A DNA stretch of 64,000 nt from Streptomyces roseirectus (GTDB taxonomy: Bacteria > Actinomycetota > Actinomycetes > Streptomycetales > Streptomycetaceae): positions 2,513,501 to 2,577,500 of the forward strand of contig NZ_CP060828.1 of assembly GCF_014489635.1 (NCBI RefSeq). Reading direction: 5' to 3'. This document shows, one piece after another, positions 43,565 to 57,175 of the stretch. The position numbers and the translations under genes are program-made. The first letter of the stretch is position 1; every line of letters begins with the position of its first letter. Under the pieces are notes generated by a model. The model was not told the DNA's origin and did not search any database. It saw only the letters and a program-made list of their open reading frames with translations.

Positions 43565-44592
43565 GCTTCCGTCTCCTCCAACGCCGCCTTGCGCTCGGCG
43601 ATTCCCTCTCGGCGCAGCACAATGGCCTGTCTTACGTAGTCGAGGCCCGTCACGACGGTCAGGACGACCGCCACAGCCATCACCCAGAACCTCAGGGTGG
43701 CCAGCCACCCCGTCAGCGCCAGGACGTACATCCCGACGGCGACGCCCTGGGTGAGGGTCTTCATCTTGCCCCCGCGGCTCGCGGGGATCACGCCGTATCT
43801 GATGACCCAGAAACGAAGGAGCGTCACGCCGAGTTCCCGGCCCAGGATCACGATCGTCACCCACCACGGCAGATCGCCGAGCGCGGACAGACAGAGCAGC
43901 GCCGCGCCCATGATCGCCTTGTCGGCGATGGGGTCGGCGATCTTCCCGAAGTCGGTGACGAGGTCGTAGGTCCGCGCGAGGTGCCCGTCGAACAGGTCGG
44001 TGATCATCGCCACGGCGAACGCGGCCCACGCGAACGCGCGCCACGCCGGGTCGTACCCCCCGTCGGCCAGCATCAGCGCGACGAACCCGGGCACCAGGAT
44101 CAGCCGCAGCATCGTCAGCAGATTGGCGATGTTCCAGACACTCGCCTGGTTGACGGCGGCAGCGGCGATCTTCGCGCCCCGCGCGCCACGCGCGCTCTCG
44201 GACGAACCTCCAGCAGACGAGGCACCCGCGGACGAACGCTCAGCAGTCGAGCCACCCACGGACGAGGCACCCGCGGGCGAGGCGCCGGCAGACAGACCCC
44301 CCGCGGACGAGCCACCCTCAACCGCACCCCCCTTCGACGAGGGCGAGGGCGAGGAGACGTCCCCCGCCACCGCGTCCCGCCGCACAGCCGCCCCTCCAGA
44401 GGCCCCGGCACTCCCTGCGCCCCCAGTCCCGGCACCCTCACCGGAACCTCCAGCCCCCAAAGCCCCCTCCGCCCCCTCGGTGACCCCAGCCCCACCGACC
44501 TCAGGCGAAACCCCCGCAGCCCCTCCGGAGCCCCGCGCCCCCCTCACACCCCGCGAGGAGCCGCCCGCGGCCGACGCCGGAACACCCGTCAT
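43561..44592 (-). CDS. pgsA: CDP-alcohol phosphatidyltransferase PgsA with long extension
   Basis: A 343-residue membrane enzyme that forms phosphatidylglycerophosphate from CDP-diacylglycerol. The CDP-alcohol motif is visible as [20 protein letters not shown] followed by ADPIADK. About six membrane segments fill residues 155-330. The first 140 residues are a Gly/Ala/Ser/Glu low-complexity extension with a recurring SSAGGSS/GASPAG unit, unusual for PgsA; the family core starts at [17 protein letters not shown]. The start overlaps the rimO stop (ATGA). An internal start nearer the core would give a normal-length enzyme, but I see no better ribosome site. Confidence 0.92.
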   Translation of the reverse strand: MTGVPASAAGGSSRGVRGARGSGGAAGVSPEVGGAGVTEGAEGALGAGGSGEGAGTGGAGSAGASGGAAVRRDAVAGDVSSPSPSSKGGAVEGGSSAGGLSAGASPAGASSVGGSTAERSSAGASSAGGSSESARGARGAKIAAAAVNQASVWNIANLLTMLRLILVPGFVALMLADGGYDPAWRAFAWAAFAVAMITDLFDGHLARTYDLVTDFGKIADPIADKAIMGAALLCLSALGDLPWWVTIVILGRELGVTLLRFWVIRYGVIPASRGGKMKTLTQGVAVGMYVLALTGWLATLRFWVMAVAVVLTVVTGLDYVRQAIVLRREGIAERKAALEETEA

Positions 44593-46061
44593 CTGCCTGT
44601 CTCCTCACTCCACCCGTTCGAGCGCTCCAACGGCTCGGCCACGAGGTCGACGCCTTCCGTGCCGACCACCTTCGCCTCGACGATACGGCCGACCTCCAGC
44701 CCCTCGCCGCTCGTGAGGAGCACCTGGCCGTCGGTCTCGGGCGCCTGGTGGTCCGCGCGGCCGTAGACACCCTCCACCTCGTCGACGGACTCCACAAGGA
44801 CGCGGACGCTCTCGCCGACCCGCTCCTCCGCGCGCTGCGAGACCAGTTCCTCGGCGAGCCGGGACACGCGCGCCAGGCGCTCGGCGACGACGTCCTCGGG
44901 GAGCTTGTTCTCGTACGTGGCGGCCTCGGTGCCGTCCTCGTCGGAGTACCCGAAGACGCCGATCGCATCCAGCCGGGCCCCATTCAGGAACCGCTCCAGC
45001 TCGGCGAGGTCGTGCGCGGACTCGCCGGGGAAGCCGACGATGAAGTTGGAGCGCACGCCCGCGTGGGGCGCCTTGCTCCGGATGGTGTCGAGCAGTTCGA
45101 GGAACCGGTCGGTGTCGCCGAAGCGCCGCATCGCGCGCAGGACGTCCGGCGCGGAGTGCTGGAAGGACAGGTCGAAGTAGGGCACGACCTTGGGCGTCGA
45201 GGTGAGGACGTCGATGAGGCCGGGCCGCATCTCGGCGGGCTGGAGGTAGCTGACCCGCACCCGCTCCAGGCCCTCGACCTCGGCCAGCTCCGGCAGCAGC
45301 GACTCCAGGAGGCGGATGTCGCCGAGGTCCTTGCCGTACGACGTGTTGTTCTCGGAGACCAGCATGATCTCCTTGACGCCCTGCTCGGCCAGCCAGCGCG
45401 TCTCGTTGAGGACGTCGGAGGGGCGGCGCGAGATGAAGGAGCCCCGGAAGGACGGGATGGCGCAGAAGGAGCAGCGCCGGTCGCAGCCGGAGGCGAGCTT
45501 GACGGAGGCGACCGGCGAGCCGTCGAGCCGGCGCCGCAGGGGCGCGCGCGGGCCGGAGGCGGGCGCCAGCCCCTCGGGGAGGTCCACCGGGCCGTGGCCC
45601 GGCAGGGCGACCGCGGCGGCCGACTCCTGCCGCTCGGCGGGGCTGATCGGCAGGAGCTTGCGCCGGTCGCGCGGGGTGTGCGAGGCGTGGATGCCGCCGT
45701 TCAGGATGGTCTGGAGGCGGTCGGAGATGTCCGCGTAGTCGTCGAACCCGAGCACGCCGTCGGCCTCGGGCAGCGCCTCGGCGAGTTCCTTGCCGTACCG
45801 CTCGGCCATGCAGCCCACCGCGACGACGGCCTGCGTTCTCCCGTGTCCCTTCAGGTCGTTGGCCTCCAGGAGGGCGTCCACGGAGTCCTTCTTCGCGGCC
45901 TCGACGAAACCACAGGTGTTGACCACGGCGACGTCCGCTTCGTCGGCGGACTCCACGAGCTGCCAGCCGTCCGCCTCCAGACGGCCCGCGAGCTCCTCCG
46001 AGTCCACCTCGTTACGGGCGCAGCCAAGGGTGACGAGTGCGACGGTACGGCGTTCAGGCAT
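44589..46061 (-). CDS. rimO: Ribosomal protein S12 methylthiotransferase RimO
   Basis: A 490-residue radical-SAM methylthiotransferase that modifies Asp in ribosomal protein S12. It opens [20 protein letters not shown], the RimO signature. [20 protein letters not shown] carries the second auxiliary cysteine, [12 protein letters not shown] the third, and the radical-SAM cluster is CDRRCSFC followed by [17 protein letters not shown] domain closes the protein. The ATG at 46061 is preferred over one 30 bases upstream because the family starts there. It overlaps pgsA by four bases and follows the RodZ-like gene by 65 bases. Confidence 0.96.
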   Translation of the reverse strand: MPERRTVALVTLGCARNEVDSEELAGRLEADGWQLVESADEADVAVVNTCGFVEAAKKDSVDALLEANDLKGHGRTQAVVAVGCMAERYGKELAEALPEADGVLGFDDYADISDRLQTILNGGIHASHTPRDRRKLLPISPAERQESAAAVALPGHGPVDLPEGLAPASGPRAPLRRRLDGSPVASVKLASGCDRRCSFCAIPSFRGSFISRRPSDVLNETRWLAEQGVKEIMLVSENNTSYGKDLGDIRLLESLLPELAEVEGLERVRVSYLQPAEMRPGLIDVLTSTPKVVPYFDLSFQHSAPDVLRAMRRFGDTDRFLELLDTIRSKAPHAGVRSNFIVGFPGESAHDLAELERFLNGARLDAIGVFGYSDEDGTEAATYENKLPEDVVAERLARVSRLAEELVSQRAEERVGESVRVLVESVDEVEGVYGRADHQAPETDGQVLLTSGEGLEVGRIVEAKVVGTEGVDLVAEPLERSNGWSEETGR

Positions 46062-46126
46062 GGGCTCAAGACTACTTTGTCCCACCGACATCGGACGCCG
46101 ACGGGGTTGACCAAGATCGTCTTTTC

Positions 46127-46969
46127 TTACCCGGCCTGCGGATCGCCCTTCGTGTAGGTCAGCCGCTCGACCGCCCCCGGCTTGAAGTCGTTGTCGAGCT
46201 TCTTGCCGTTCACCCAGAGGTCGATCGCCCCGGCGTCACCGAGGACGAGATTGATCTTGCTGCTGTCCTGGAAGGTCTCCGACTCGCCCTTCTTGAGGAG
46301 GTCGTCGAAGATCAGCCGGCCGTTGTGGTCCTTGGCGGAGATCCAGCTGCGCCCGTGGACGGCGCTGACGCGCACGGTGACCTTGTCCTGCGGGGCGGCG
46401 GCGATGGCGTCGTCGGAGGGCGTGGGACGGACGTCGGTGGTGGGCTTGTCGTTCTTCGGCGTGGGCGGGCTCGGGGAGGCGGACGGCGTGGGGGTCGTAC
46501 CCCCGGCGATCTGATCGGAAGAGTCGCTGTCGCCGCCCTTGAAGGCGGTGAAACCGACAAAACCGATCACGGCGACGATCGCGGCGACCATCGCGGCCGT
46601 CCAGTTCGGCCCTCTGCGCTCAGGGCGGATACGTTCCGCCTCGAAGAGCGGCGCGGCCGGCGTCGGCGCGGGACGGCCGCCGTGCGAGGCGTCGAAACGG
46701 GCGATCAGCGGGGCGGGATCGGTGTGGACGGCACGCGCGAGCGTGCGGATGTGCCCGCGCGCGTAGACGTCGCCGCCGCAGGCCGTGAAGTCGTCCGCCT
46801 CGATAGCGTGGACGATCGCGATGCGGATCCGGGTGGCGGTACTGACGTCGTCGACGGTCATCCCGGCGGCGATCCGGGCCTGCCGGAGCACATGACCGAT
46901 GGTGGGGGCTTCCTCGGAGGAAACGTCCTGGAACGGACGCTCGTCTTCAGGGGAGTTGCCGATGGACAC
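46127..46969 (-). CDS. RodZ-like helix-turn-helix membrane protein
   Basis: A 280-residue bitopic protein of the RodZ/DUF4115 type. The cytosolic N-terminus holds a Cro/XRE-like HTH ([20 protein letters not shown] then [34 protein letters not shown]) at about residues 22-85. One membrane segment lies near residues 122-143 ([17 protein letters not shown]). A Pro/Thr/Ser linker leads to an extracellular beta domain ([20 protein letters not shown] and [17 protein letters not shown]). RodZ organises MreB in rods; in Streptomyces the role is likely envelope-related but unproven. The start is a GTG at 46969. Confidence 0.9.
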   Translation of the reverse strand: MSIGNSPEDERPFQDVSSEEAPTIGHVLRQARIAAGMTVDDVSTATRIRIAIVHAIEADDFTACGGDVYARGHIRTLARAVHTDPAPLIARFDASHGGRPAPTPAAPLFEAERIRPERRGPNWTAAMVAAIVAVIGFVGFTAFKGGDSDSSDQIAGGTTPTPSASPSPPTPKNDKPTTDVRPTPSDDAIAAAPQDKVTVRVSAVHGRSWISAKDHNGRLIFDDLLKKGESETFQDSSKINLVLGDAGAIDLWVNGKKLDNDFKPGAVERLTYTKGDPQAG

Positions 46970-47011
46970 GGGGGCGCCTTTCGAGCGTGTAGCCGCCTGT
47001 GCTGGAGATTC

Positions 47012-47042
47012 AGTCTAGGGGGGGTACAAAAGGGTGGGGCAA
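47012..47042 (-). promoter_or_regulatory. Likely promoter of the RodZ-like gene
   Basis: On the minus strand TTGCCC (47042-47037) and TAGACT (47017-47012) are separated by 19 bases, slightly long but otherwise close to the housekeeping consensus. The -10 lies about 43 bases upstream of the GTG at 46969. A GTACAAA/TTTGTAC inverted repeat at 47024-47063 encloses the -35. Confidence 0.4.
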
Positions 47043-47169
47043 CCGGGCGGTCGGACTTTGTACGCCATCGGTATGGCCGAGGTGCGACCGGACACGCCGA
47101 CGGCGAGGCGGGCCGGGCCCAGCATGGGGCCCGTACCTGTCCTTCGCTCAACTGGACGTGCGACAAAGG

Positions 47170-47568
47170 GAAACGGTTGCCCGACGATCTCTAACGGGTG
47201 AGTCACGGAGAGCACCGACCTCAGCGCCCCCGCACCCCCTGGCCCCAACGCCCCTCGCGTCCCGGCTCCGGAACCCCTTCACCACAGACCCAGGCGCCCC
47301 CGTACCCCTGGCCCGGCGCCCTCACGCCCCGGGGACTCAGCTCCCCCCTCGCCCCGGCCCCCGCAACCCCCGCTCCCCCGCCCCTGGATCTCTGAACCCG
47401 GCGTCCTCGCCCCCGGGACTCAGTGCCCCCGCACCCCGGCCCCGGCACCCCGTCACCACCGACCCCGGCCCCCGCACCCCGGCCCCCGCAACTCCCGTCC
47501 CGGCGCCGCCCCTCACCCCCACCCCAGCGCCCCCCTCTGCCCTGCACCCCAACCACCCCACCCCCGCC
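47170..47568. repeat. C-rich degenerate simple sequence after ftsK
   Basis: This part of the 599-base gap between ftsK and the RodZ-like gene is dominated on the plus strand by runs such as CCCCGGCCCC, CACCCC and GCCCCCGCACCCC in irregular repeats. All three frames stay open on both strands, but translations are Pro/Ala or Gly/Arg low complexity and no start is credible, so I call no gene. CACCGACC/CACAGACCC units recur. It could affect ftsK transcript ends. Confidence 0.55.
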
Positions 47569-50280
47569 TCAGCCACCCCCCCTGATCACATCCAGCACCC
47601 CATCAAGATCGTCCGGCTTCACCAGCACATCCCGCGCCTTGGACCCCTCGCTGGGCCCGACGATCCCCCGCGACTCCATGAGGTCCATCAGCCGCCCGGC
47701 CTTCGCGAAACCGACCCTCAGCTTGCGCTGGAGCATGGACGTCGACCCGAACTGCGTGGACACGACCAGCTCAGCGGCCTGGCACAGCAGATCGAGGTCG
47801 TCACCGATCTCCTCGTCGATCTCCTTCTTCTGCTTCGACCCGACGGTGACGTCGTCCCGGAAGACCGGCGCCATCTGGTCCTTGCAGTGCTGCACGACGG
47901 CCGCGACCTCGGCCTCGGTGACGAACGCCCCCTGCATACGGGTCGGCTTGTTCGCGCCCATCGGCAGGAACAGCCCGTCGCCCTTGCCGATCAGCTTCTC
48001 GGCGCCCGGCTGGTCCAGGATGACGCGCGAGTCGGCGAGCGAGGACGTCGCGAACGCCAGCCTGGAGGGCACATTGGCTTTGATCAGACCGGTGACGACG
48101 TCCACGGACGGCCGCTGCGTCGCGAGCACCAGATGGATGCCCGCCGCGCGCGCGAGCTGCGTGATGCGCACGATCGAGTCCTCGACGTCCCTGGGGGCGA
48201 CCATCATCAGGTCGGCCAGCTCGTCGACGATCACCAGCAGGTACGGGTACGGCTGGAGCTCCCGCTCGCTGCCCTCGGGCGCTTTGACGCCCCCCTCGCG
48301 CACCGCCTTGTTGAAGTCGTCGATGTGCCGGTACCCGTACGCCGCGAGGTCGTCGTAGCGCAGGTCCATCTCCCGGACGACCCACTGCAGCGCCTCGGCG
48401 GCCCGCTTGGGGTTGGTGATGATCGGCGTGATCAGGTGCGGGATGCCCTCGTACGCGGTCAGCTCGACGCGCTTGGGGTCGACCAGGATCATCCGGACGT
48501 CCTCGGGGGTCGCCCGGATCATCACCGAGGTGATCAGACAGTTGATGCAGGACGACTTGCCGGACCCGGTGGCACCGGCGACCAGCATGTGCGGCATCTT
48601 CGCCAGCGAGTGCATGACGTACCCGCCCTCGACGTCCTTGCCGAAGGCGACCAGCATCGGGTCGTCGTCCTCGGCGGACTCCGCGAGCCGCAGCACGTCC
48701 CCGAGGTTGACCATCTCCCGGTCGGTGTTGGGGATCTCGATCCCGACGGCCGACTTCCCGGGGATCGGGCTGATGATCCGCACGTCGGGACTGGCGACGG
48801 CGTACGCGATGTTCTTGGTCAGCGCGGTGATCCGCTCGACCTTGACGGCCGGTCCCAGCTCGACCTCGTAGCGCGTGACCGTCGGCCCGCGCGTGAAGCC
48901 GGTGACGGCGGCGTCGACCTTGAACTCGGTGAAGACGTTGGTCAGGGACGCGACGACGAGGTCGTTGGCCGCGCTGCGCGCCTTGCCGGGGCCGCCGCGC
49001 TCCAGGAGGTCCAGGGAGGGCAGCGAGTACGTGATGTCCCCGGCGAGCTGGAGCTGTTCCGCGCGCGCGGGCAGGTCCCGGATCTCCTCCGGCGCCGCCT
49101 TGGTGAGGTCCGGCACTATCCCCGGCGTGAGCTTCTCCTGCTTGGCCCCCTTGGGCCGGGCCCCCGGGACGGGCGTCGGCCGCGTCGGCTCGCGGTCGCC
49201 GACGGTGACGCCCTGTGTGAGGTCGGCGACGAGCGGCGAGGGCGGCATGCCGTGCAGGACGGCCCCGTCGAGGTCCGCCGCGGCGGCCGCCGCGATGTCC
49301 ACAGCGTCCATCTGACGGTCCGCCGCGGTCTGGGGCGCCCCGAGCCGCCTGGGACGCCCGCGACGCCGTGACAGGGCCTCCTGCTCCGCGTCCTCGGGGT
49401 CGTACCCGGCCGGCTGGGCGGTGCGCCGGCGCCCGCGCGCGGGAAGCGCCTCGCGCCACTGCTCGTCGTAGCGGGCGTCGTCCTCGCCGTACGCGTCGAA
49501 CTCGTCCGGGTCGTGCAGGATGCCGAGCTTGACGCCGAGCAGACGCAGGCGCTGCGGGATCGCGTTGACCGGGGTGGCCGTGACGACGAGCAGCCCGAAG
49601 ATTGTCAGCAGCACCAGGAGGGGGACGGCGAGGACTTCGGTCATCATGAACGTCAGCGGGGTCGCCGCCGCCCATCCGATGAGGCCACCGGCGTCCCTTA
49701 TGGCCTGCATGCCGTCGTCGCGCGCGGGCGACCCGCACGCGATGTGCACCTGCCCGAGGACGCCGATCAGCAGCGCGGACAGCCCGATGACGATCCGCCC
49801 GTTGGCCTCGGGTTTCTCCGGGTGCCGCACGAACCGTACGGCGATCACCGCGAGCAGGATCGGCACGAGCAGGTCGAGCCGCCCGAAGGCGCCGGTCACC
49901 AGGATCTCGACGAGGTCGCCGACGGGCCCCCTGAGGTCCGCCCAGGTGCCCGCCGCGACGATCAGCGCGACGCCGAACAGCAGCAGCGCGACGCCGTCCT
50001 TGCGGTGCGCCGGGTCCAGGTTCTTCGCCCCGTTCCCTATCCCCCGGAACACCGCCCCCACGGCGTGCGCCGTCCCCAGCCACAGGGCGCGGACGACGCG
50101 GTAGACGCCGCCCGTGGGGCTCGGTGCCGGCTTGGCCGCGGCCTTCTTCGCCGGCGCCTTGCGCGCGGGCGCCTTCTTCGCCGGGGCTTTCTTCGCTGCG
50201 GCCTTCTTCGCCGGAGCCTTCGCGGGAGCAGCGGCCTTCTTGGCGGGCTGCTTCTTGGCTGCGGAGGGACGTGAGGCCAT
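47569..50280 (-). CDS. ftsK: DNA translocase FtsK
   Basis: A 903-residue FtsK/SpoIIIE motor that pumps chromosomal DNA through closing septa. An Ala/Lys/Pro-rich N-terminus (residues 8-50, repeats of AKKAPAKKA) precedes a membrane region of about four segments around residues 100-260. The motor domain carries Walker A GATGSGKSS, the YPYLLVIVDELADLMM Walker B and RAAGIHLVLATQRPSVDVVT. The gamma winged helix for FTS/KOPS recognition is at the C-terminus (LLQRKLRVGFAKAGRLMDLM-type segment). The ATG at 50280 is chosen; an earlier frame start adds 18 residues without family support. Confidence 0.98.
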   Translation of the reverse strand: MASRPSAAKKQPAKKAAAPAKAPAKKAAAKKAPAKKAPARKAPAKKAAAKPAPSPTGGVYRVVRALWLGTAHAVGAVFRGIGNGAKNLDPAHRKDGVALLLFGVALIVAAGTWADLRGPVGDLVEILVTGAFGRLDLLVPILLAVIAVRFVRHPEKPEANGRIVIGLSALLIGVLGQVHIACGSPARDDGMQAIRDAGGLIGWAAATPLTFMMTEVLAVPLLVLLTIFGLLVVTATPVNAIPQRLRLLGVKLGILHDPDEFDAYGEDDARYDEQWREALPARGRRRTAQPAGYDPEDAEQEALSRRRGRPRRLGAPQTAADRQMDAVDIAAAAAADLDGAVLHGMPPSPLVADLTQGVTVGDREPTRPTPVPGARPKGAKQEKLTPGIVPDLTKAAPEEIRDLPARAEQLQLAGDITYSLPSLDLLERGGPGKARSAANDLVVASLTNVFTEFKVDAAVTGFTRGPTVTRYEVELGPAVKVERITALTKNIAYAVASPDVRIISPIPGKSAVGIEIPNTDREMVNLGDVLRLAESAEDDDPMLVAFGKDVEGGYVMHSLAKMPHMLVAGATGSGKSSCINCLITSVMIRATPEDVRMILVDPKRVELTAYEGIPHLITPIITNPKRAAEALQWVVREMDLRYDDLAAYGYRHIDDFNKAVREGGVKAPEGSERELQPYPYLLVIVDELADLMMVAPRDVEDSIVRITQLARAAGIHLVLATQRPSVDVVTGLIKANVPSRLAFATSSLADSRVILDQPGAEKLIGKGDGLFLPMGANKPTRMQGAFVTEAEVAAVVQHCKDQMAPVFRDDVTVGSKQKKEIDEEIGDDLDLLCQAAELVVSTQFGSTSMLQRKLRVGFAKAGRLMDLMESRGIVGPSEGSKARDVLVKPDDLDGVLDVIRGGG

Positions 50281-50472
50281 GGGTGTGAGGGTACCGGCGG
50301 AAGCGATACGGGACACGTGTGCCCACAGCTTCACCCGTTCGTGTCGCCCCTGAGCGGGCCCGAAACTGACGGCACGCCTGAAGACGGCTCCCGCGCGGGA
50401 GTTACCGGTGGATCCGGACGGCGCGGGCGAGCGGACCCCGCCCGCCCGGACCCGTACCGGACGACGTGCCGC

Positions 50473-51156
50473 TCAGCCCTGCGAGGGCACCGTGGGCGCG
50501 CCGCCCCCGGCTCCGGGCTCCAGCGCGTCCAGGGCCCGCCGCAGCCCCGTCAGCTTCCGTTCGAGGTGCGCCGCGGTGGCCACGGCGGCCGCGTCCGCGG
50601 AGTCGTCGTCGAGTTGCTTGGACAGCGCCTCGGCCTGTTCCTCGACGGCCGCGAGGCGCGCGGACAGCTCCGCGAGGAGCCCCGGCGCCTCCTTGCCGTT
50701 GTCGACTCCGGGCCGCCCGCTCCCGTCCAGTTGGAGCCGCAGGAGTGCCGCCTGTTCCCGGAGCTGACAGTTCTTCATGTAGAGCTCGACGAAGACCGAG
50801 ACCTTCGCCCGCAGCACCCATGGGTCGAACGGCTTGGAGATGTAGTCCACCGCGCCGGCCGCGTACCCCCGGAAGGTGTGGTGCGGTCCGTGGTTGATCG
50901 CGGTGAGGAAGATGATCGGGATGTCCCTGGTCCGCTCCCGACGCTTGATGTGCGCGGCCGTCTCGAATCCATCCATTCCCGGCATCTGGACGTCCAGCAG
51001 AATGACCGCGAAGTCGTCCGTCAGCAGTGCTTTGAGCGCCTCTTCCCCGGACGATGCCCGCACCAGTGTCTGATCCAGCGCCGAGAGGATCGCCTCCAGC
51101 GCCAGCAGATTCTCCGGCCGGTCATCGACCAGGAGGATCTTGGCCTTCTGCACCAT
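50473..51156 (-). CDS. osaB: Response regulator OsaB of osmoadaptation
   Basis: A 227-residue regulator with an N-terminal receiver domain (KILLVDDRPENLLALEAILS, phosphoacceptor Asp55 in VILLDVQMPGMDG, Lys in YISKPFDP). The C-terminal 90 residues are a coiled-coil-like helix (LAELSARLAAVEEQAEALSK) with no DNA-binding domain, so it must act through protein contacts. Position beside the HAMP-rich kinase and ftsK matches osaB of S. coelicolor, needed for osmoadaptation and sporulation on high-osmolyte media. The ATG at 51156 follows GAGGAGGGCGGGCC. osaA lies about 240 bases upstream on the same strand. Confidence 0.92.
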   Translation of the reverse strand: MVQKAKILLVDDRPENLLALEAILSALDQTLVRASSGEEALKALLTDDFAVILLDVQMPGMDGFETAAHIKRRERTRDIPIIFLTAINHGPHHTFRGYAAGAVDYISKPFDPWVLRAKVSVFVELYMKNCQLREQAALLRLQLDGSGRPGVDNGKEAPGLLAELSARLAAVEEQAEALSKQLDDDSADAAAVATAAHLERKLTGLRRALDALEPGAGGGAPTVPSQG

Positions 51157-51400
51157 GGCCCGCCCTCCTCGCCCCGGCAGTGCACCGGGCGCCGCCCCTG
51201 GGGACGACTCCTTTGCGCCGCCCTTCCTTGTGCCGGTCATGGTAGCCGTACCCCGACCGCCGCCACACCCTGTCACCGCGATGTCACAGTGCACGTAGCA
51301 GGAACGCAGCGGGAGACCAGAAGGTTCCCCGAACACCGTCCCGCTGCCCAGAGCCGGCCACCCTGAGTCAGCGCGTCACGGCACCTCCACACAATTCCCG

Positions 51401-56818
<5,418 letters not shown>

Positions 56819-57175
56819 TTGTCCCTCCCGCACGGGTCGCCCTTACCGCTCGTCGCCATACAGCCCTGCCGCGTATCGCTGCCCGATGTAATCAGGCCAC
56901 AGTGAAGGCTGCTGCCCGACGTACACGGAAGACACCCAGTCTGCCCGGACCTTCACAAGAAGCTTTCCCAGTGTTTCACCCTCACCGAACACGGCCATAA
57001 CAGTTCGGCGGCTGTGCACACCGTCCGCACACACCGGGGACGGAAACACGGGCGACCGGCATCCGCCGCACCCCGGAAGGTCAGTAACCTTGCAGAGGCT
57101 GTCCAGCCGCGCCGGCCCGACCCGGCCTGGGCGGTGGCACGAGCACGAGCGGGCATCGGAGGGGCGGCCGCAGGA
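56819..57175. promoter_or_regulatory. Divergent osaA / osaC region with a possible small ORF
   Basis: This 357-base region lies between the two divergent osa genes and should hold both promoters. Its GC content is lower than that of its surroundings. A 51-codon minus-strand frame (56843-56998) encoding MAVFGEGETLGKLLVKV and ending YAAGLYGDER ends 24 bases before the osaA start. It looks protein-like but has poor third-position GC, no ribosome site and no family I know, so I do not call it as a gene. Confidence 0.45.

Noticed and set aside
50130..50275. Short CTTCTTCGCCGG-like repeats as a possible CRISPR or regulatory array
   Set aside because: They encode the AKKAPAKKA repeats of the FtsK N-terminus and have no spacer structure.
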